Below are positions 62,136 through 64,000 of a stretch of 64,000 nucleotides of DNA, piece by piece (positions within the stretch are counted from its first letter, which is position 1; every line of letters begins with the position of its first letter). The DNA lies in assembly GCF_040419245.1 (NCBI RefSeq), contig NZ_JAZHOH010000001.1, positions 434,001 through 498,000 of the forward strand, read 5' to 3'. This stretch comes from Ewingella sp. CoE-038-23. Lineage in GTDB: Bacteria; Pseudomonadota; Gammaproteobacteria; Enterobacterales; Enterobacteriaceae. The notes beneath the pieces were generated by a model, which had not been told where the DNA came from, ran no database searches, and saw nothing but the letters and a program-made list of their open reading frames with translations. The position numbers and the translations under genes are program-made.

Positions 62136-62914
62136 TGGCGCATTTTATTGATACCCACTGCCATTTTGATTTCCCGCCTTTTACCGGCGCCGAGGCTGAG
62201 AGCCTCTCCATGGCGGAACAGGCGGGTGTCCGCCAAATCATCGTGCCTGCCGTTACCTCAGACCGTTTTCAGGGCATCGTGCGGCTAGCCAAACAGCATC
62301 CCCAGCTTTACGCCGCGCTGGGCCTGCATCCGCTGTATATCGCCCAGCACCGGGATGCCGATATTGATTTGTTGGACGGTTTTCTGGCTCAGCGTGATAA
62401 CAAGCTGGTGGCGGTAGGGGAGATTGGTTTAGATCTCTATATGGAAGAGCCGCAGTTTGAAAAGCAGCAGCGGCTGCTCAAATCGCAATTTGCCTTGGCG
62501 AAACGCGAAAACCTGCCGGTTATCCTGCACTCTCGCCGCAGCCACGATCCGCTGGCCGCCATGCTGCGTCAGGCGAAACTGCCGGCGACGGGCGTGGTTC
62601 ATGGTTTTGCGGGCAGCCTTTCGCAAGCACAAGCCTTTGTTAAATTAGGCTTTGCTATTGGCGTCGGTGGTACCATTAGCTACGAGCGAGCGCAGAAAAC
62701 CCGCAATGTGATGGCCCAGCTTCCTCTCTCCAGTCTGCTACTTGAAACCGACGCGCCGGACATGCCGCTGCAAGGTTTTCAGGGCCAACCCAACCGCCCC
62801 GAGCGCGCCGCAGCGGTATTTGATGTGCTGTGCGAACTGCGGGAAGAGTCCCCGGAGCAGATTGCCAGCGCACTGCTGGAGAACAGCCGCCGCGTTTTCG
62901 CCCTTCCGCTTTAA
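62135..62914 (+). CDS. yjjV: YjjV, TatD-family metal-dependent hydrolase
   Basis: The 259-residue TIM-barrel hydrolase has the metal motif DTHCHFD, E in GEIGLDLY, H in ILHSRRSHD, H in VVHGFAGS and D in ETDAPDMPL. The family includes TatD DNases and deoxyribonucleases. The next gene in E. coli (yjjW) is absent here. Confidence 0.95.
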   Translation: MAHFIDTHCHFDFPPFTGAEAESLSMAEQAGVRQIIVPAVTSDRFQGIVRLAKQHPQLYAALGLHPLYIAQHRDADIDLLDGFLAQRDNKLVAVGEIGLDLYMEEPQFEKQQRLLKSQFALAKRENLPVILHSRRSHDPLAAMLRQAKLPATGVVHGFAGSLSQAQAFVKLGFAIGVGGTISYERAQKTRNVMAQLPLSSLLLETDAPDMPLQGFQGQPNRPERAAAVFDVLCELREESPEQIASALLENSRRVFALPL

Positions 62915-62950
62915 ATTTCCCGGTCAGTTTGGGCTTCTTAAATGTAATTT

Positions 62951-62966
62951 TGTTATTTAAATAACA
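62951..62966. promoter_or_regulatory. DeoR-type operator 1
   Basis: TGTTATTTAAATAACA is a perfect 16-base palindrome with the TGTTA/TAACA ends of the E. coli DeoR operator. It lies 37 bases after yjjV. Confidence 0.7.
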
Positions 62967-63035
62967 TTTATAATCCACCAAATTTCTAGGTATAGCTTTT
63001 AGTGCGCTTTTTAAACGCGATGCTTCTCCTTTAAA

Positions 63036-63051
63036 TGTTATTATTATAACA
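63036..63051. promoter_or_regulatory. DeoR-type operator 2
   Basis: TGTTATTATTATAACA shares the same ends, 85 bases from operator 1. Two sites allow cooperative DeoR binding or looping. An unrelated palindrome GATCACC-N4-GGTGATC follows at 63062-63079. Confidence 0.7.
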
Positions 63052-63185
63052 TTCATTTCAAGATCACCGGTCGGTGATCACAGAGTGGGCAACCCGCCAT
63101 CAGTTGTCATGAATCGGGTGTACACTCTTATTAGGGCCGGATATTGAGCATAATTGCGCCAATCTCAGAATTGCTGCAGCGTAAG

Positions 63186-63280
63186 TGTGATGCGAATCTC
63201 ATTTGTGGAAGTAACGTTGCAAGCGGTTTTCATAATTTGTGAAATACTGCACAGAGCAACCTGATACGGCGTGTTCAAAT
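63186..63280 (+). promoter_or_regulatory. deoP2-like promoter with two CRP sites and CytR-like element
   Basis: CRP sites at 63186-63201 (TGTGATGCGAATCTCA) and 63238-63253 (TGTGAAATACTGCACA) are 52 bases apart, with GTTGCAA, a CytR-type element, between. The second is centred about 41 bases before a start near 63287, with a -10 TCAAAT (63275-63280). E. coli deoP2 has the same two-CRP/CytR plan. The leader to deoC is about 200 bases, and I see no gene in it. Confidence 0.75.
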
Positions 63281-63483
63281 AGTCACAACGCATTGGCTGA
63301 TGCCAATCAGGTGCGGTGAGAAGGATCTCATCTGCCAGCAGGGCGCAAATTCGCCTCTGTTCGCTGTCTTCAAGGAACCAAGTCCGCTCGCCAACCGTGC
63401 AGAGTTCGGCATCTTTTGCCGGGTTCATGACTGTATGCTCAGTTCTGGCTGGTCGCTGGAATTGAAAATTGTTGGAGAGTTTT

Positions 63484-64000
63484 ATGACCGATTTAACCGC
63501 CGCAGCACAACGCGCACTGAACCTGATGGATTTAACTACCCTGAATGACGACGACACTGACGAAAAAGTGATCGCCCTGTGTCATCAGGCCAAAAGCCCG
63601 GCGGGCAACACCGCTGCTATCTGCATCTATCCACGTTTCATTCCGGTTGCGCGTAAAGCCCTGCGTGAGCAAGGCACTCCTGACATCCGTATCGCGACCG
63701 TCACTAACTTCCCGCACGGCAACGATGACATTGAGATCGCCGTGGCTGAAACCCGCGCGGCTATTGCCTATGGCGCAGATGAAGTTGACGTTGTATTCCC
63801 ATACCGCGCGCTGATTGCGGGCAACGAGCAGATCGGTTTTGAGCTGGTAAAACAGTGCAAAGAAGCCTGTGCTGCCGCCAATGTGCTGCTGAAAGTGATT
63901 ATTGAAACTGGCGAACTGAAGCAAGATTCGCTGATTCGTAAAGCCTCAGAAATCGCCATCAAAGCCGGTGCTGACTTCATCAAAACTTCAACCGGCAAAG
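63484..64000 (+). CDS. deoC: deoxyribose-phosphate aldolase DeoC, 5' part
   Basis: 172 codons are visible before the window ends. The product begins [20 protein letters not shown] and includes [36 protein letters not shown] and KVIIETGEL, as in enterobacterial DeoC (about 259 residues). The Schiff-base lysine region [13 protein letters not shown] is just reached at the window edge. First gene of the deo operon. Confidence 0.97.
   Translation, partial: MTDLTAAAQRALNLMDLTTLNDDDTDEKVIALCHQAKSPAGNTAAICIYPRFIPVARKALREQGTPDIRIATVTNFPHGNDDIEIAVAETRAAIAYGADEVDVVFPYRALIAGNEQIGFELVKQCKEACAAANVLLKVIIETGELKQDSLIRKASEIAIKAGADFIKTSTGK

Noticed and set aside
63165..63428. Minus strand frame of about 87 codons starting MNPAKDAELCTVGE in the deoC leader
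   Set aside because: It reads somewhat like a protein, but it covers two well-spaced CRP sites and the deoP2-like promoter, lacks a ribosome site, and no such gene is expected here. Low-probability alternative only.
1..64000. CRISPR arrays, insertion sequences, toxin-antitoxin or restriction endonuclease genes
   Set aside because: I saw no regular direct-repeat/spacer pattern, no transposase and no nuclease partner for the two methylases; short repeats found are operators, iterons or att sites.

Overview
The window is a bacterial chromosome segment from a member of the Enterobacterales carrying one apparently complete prophage of about 43 kb. The host order leu tRNA array - rsmC - holD - rimI - prfC - osmY - ytjA - yjjU - yjjV - deoC is the E. 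coli K-12 order, except that yjjG, yjjW and yjjI are absent. Protein divergence from E. coli and the placement of a rhamnose locus next to ygiQ suggest another genus (Hafniaceae or Yersiniaceae are plausible), which I cannot resolve without a search.

Left host flank (1-14.8 kb): the 3' part of ygiQ; a rhamnose utilisation locus with rhaM, a FucO-type lactaldehyde reductase, rhaD, rhaA and rhaB on the minus strand, divergent from the activators rhaS and rhaR, followed by the transporter rhaT; two matching RhaS-type operators, one before rhaB and one before rhaT; a diguanylate cyclase; a small DUF1435-like membrane protein; three tandem tRNA-Leu(CAG) genes; rsmC, holD and rimI. A 33-codon stub of prfC marks the left prophage end.

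Prophage (about 14,802-57,669), inserted in the 5' end of prfC. At the left edge are a tyrosine integrase and a small Xis-like gene. A long leftward early operon follows: C5 and MT-A70 DNA methyltransferases, small zinc-ribbon proteins, an SSB-like protein, a Sak4-like ATPase and a DEDDh exonuclease. The immunity region has a CI-type repressor, a Cro-like protein, a CII-like protein and operator clusters at PL and PR. The rightward replication block encodes an O-like initiator that contains a lambda-type iteron origin, then a DnaB-type helicase, NinB, RusA and a Q-type antiterminator. Lysis genes are a pinholin-like holin, SAR endolysin, Rz-like spanin and an embedded Rz1. The virion module is that of a contractile-tailed phage (DUF1073 portal, DUF2213 protease/scaffold, DUF2184 capsid, DUF3383 sheath, DUF3277 tube, frameshifted tail chaperone, tape measure, Mu-like baseplate, fibre and Tfa). 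Accessory genes are a secreted protein, an AT-rich two-gene membrane cassette inside the baseplate genes, and a LexA-controlled operon ending in a UmuD'-like (HumD) gene.

Right host flank (57.6-64 kb): prfC, with its first codons and upstream region supplied by the phage, then osmY, ytjA, yjjU, yjjV and the start of deoC behind a DeoR/CRP-type control region.

The most interesting observations are a tRNA-like cloverleaf in the early leftward leader whose acceptor strand can alternatively pair into a long hairpin; the AT-rich membrane cassette; the nine-repeat target region of the C5 methyltransferase; a HumD gene starting exactly at the UmuD cleavage site; and the replacement of the prfC 5' end.
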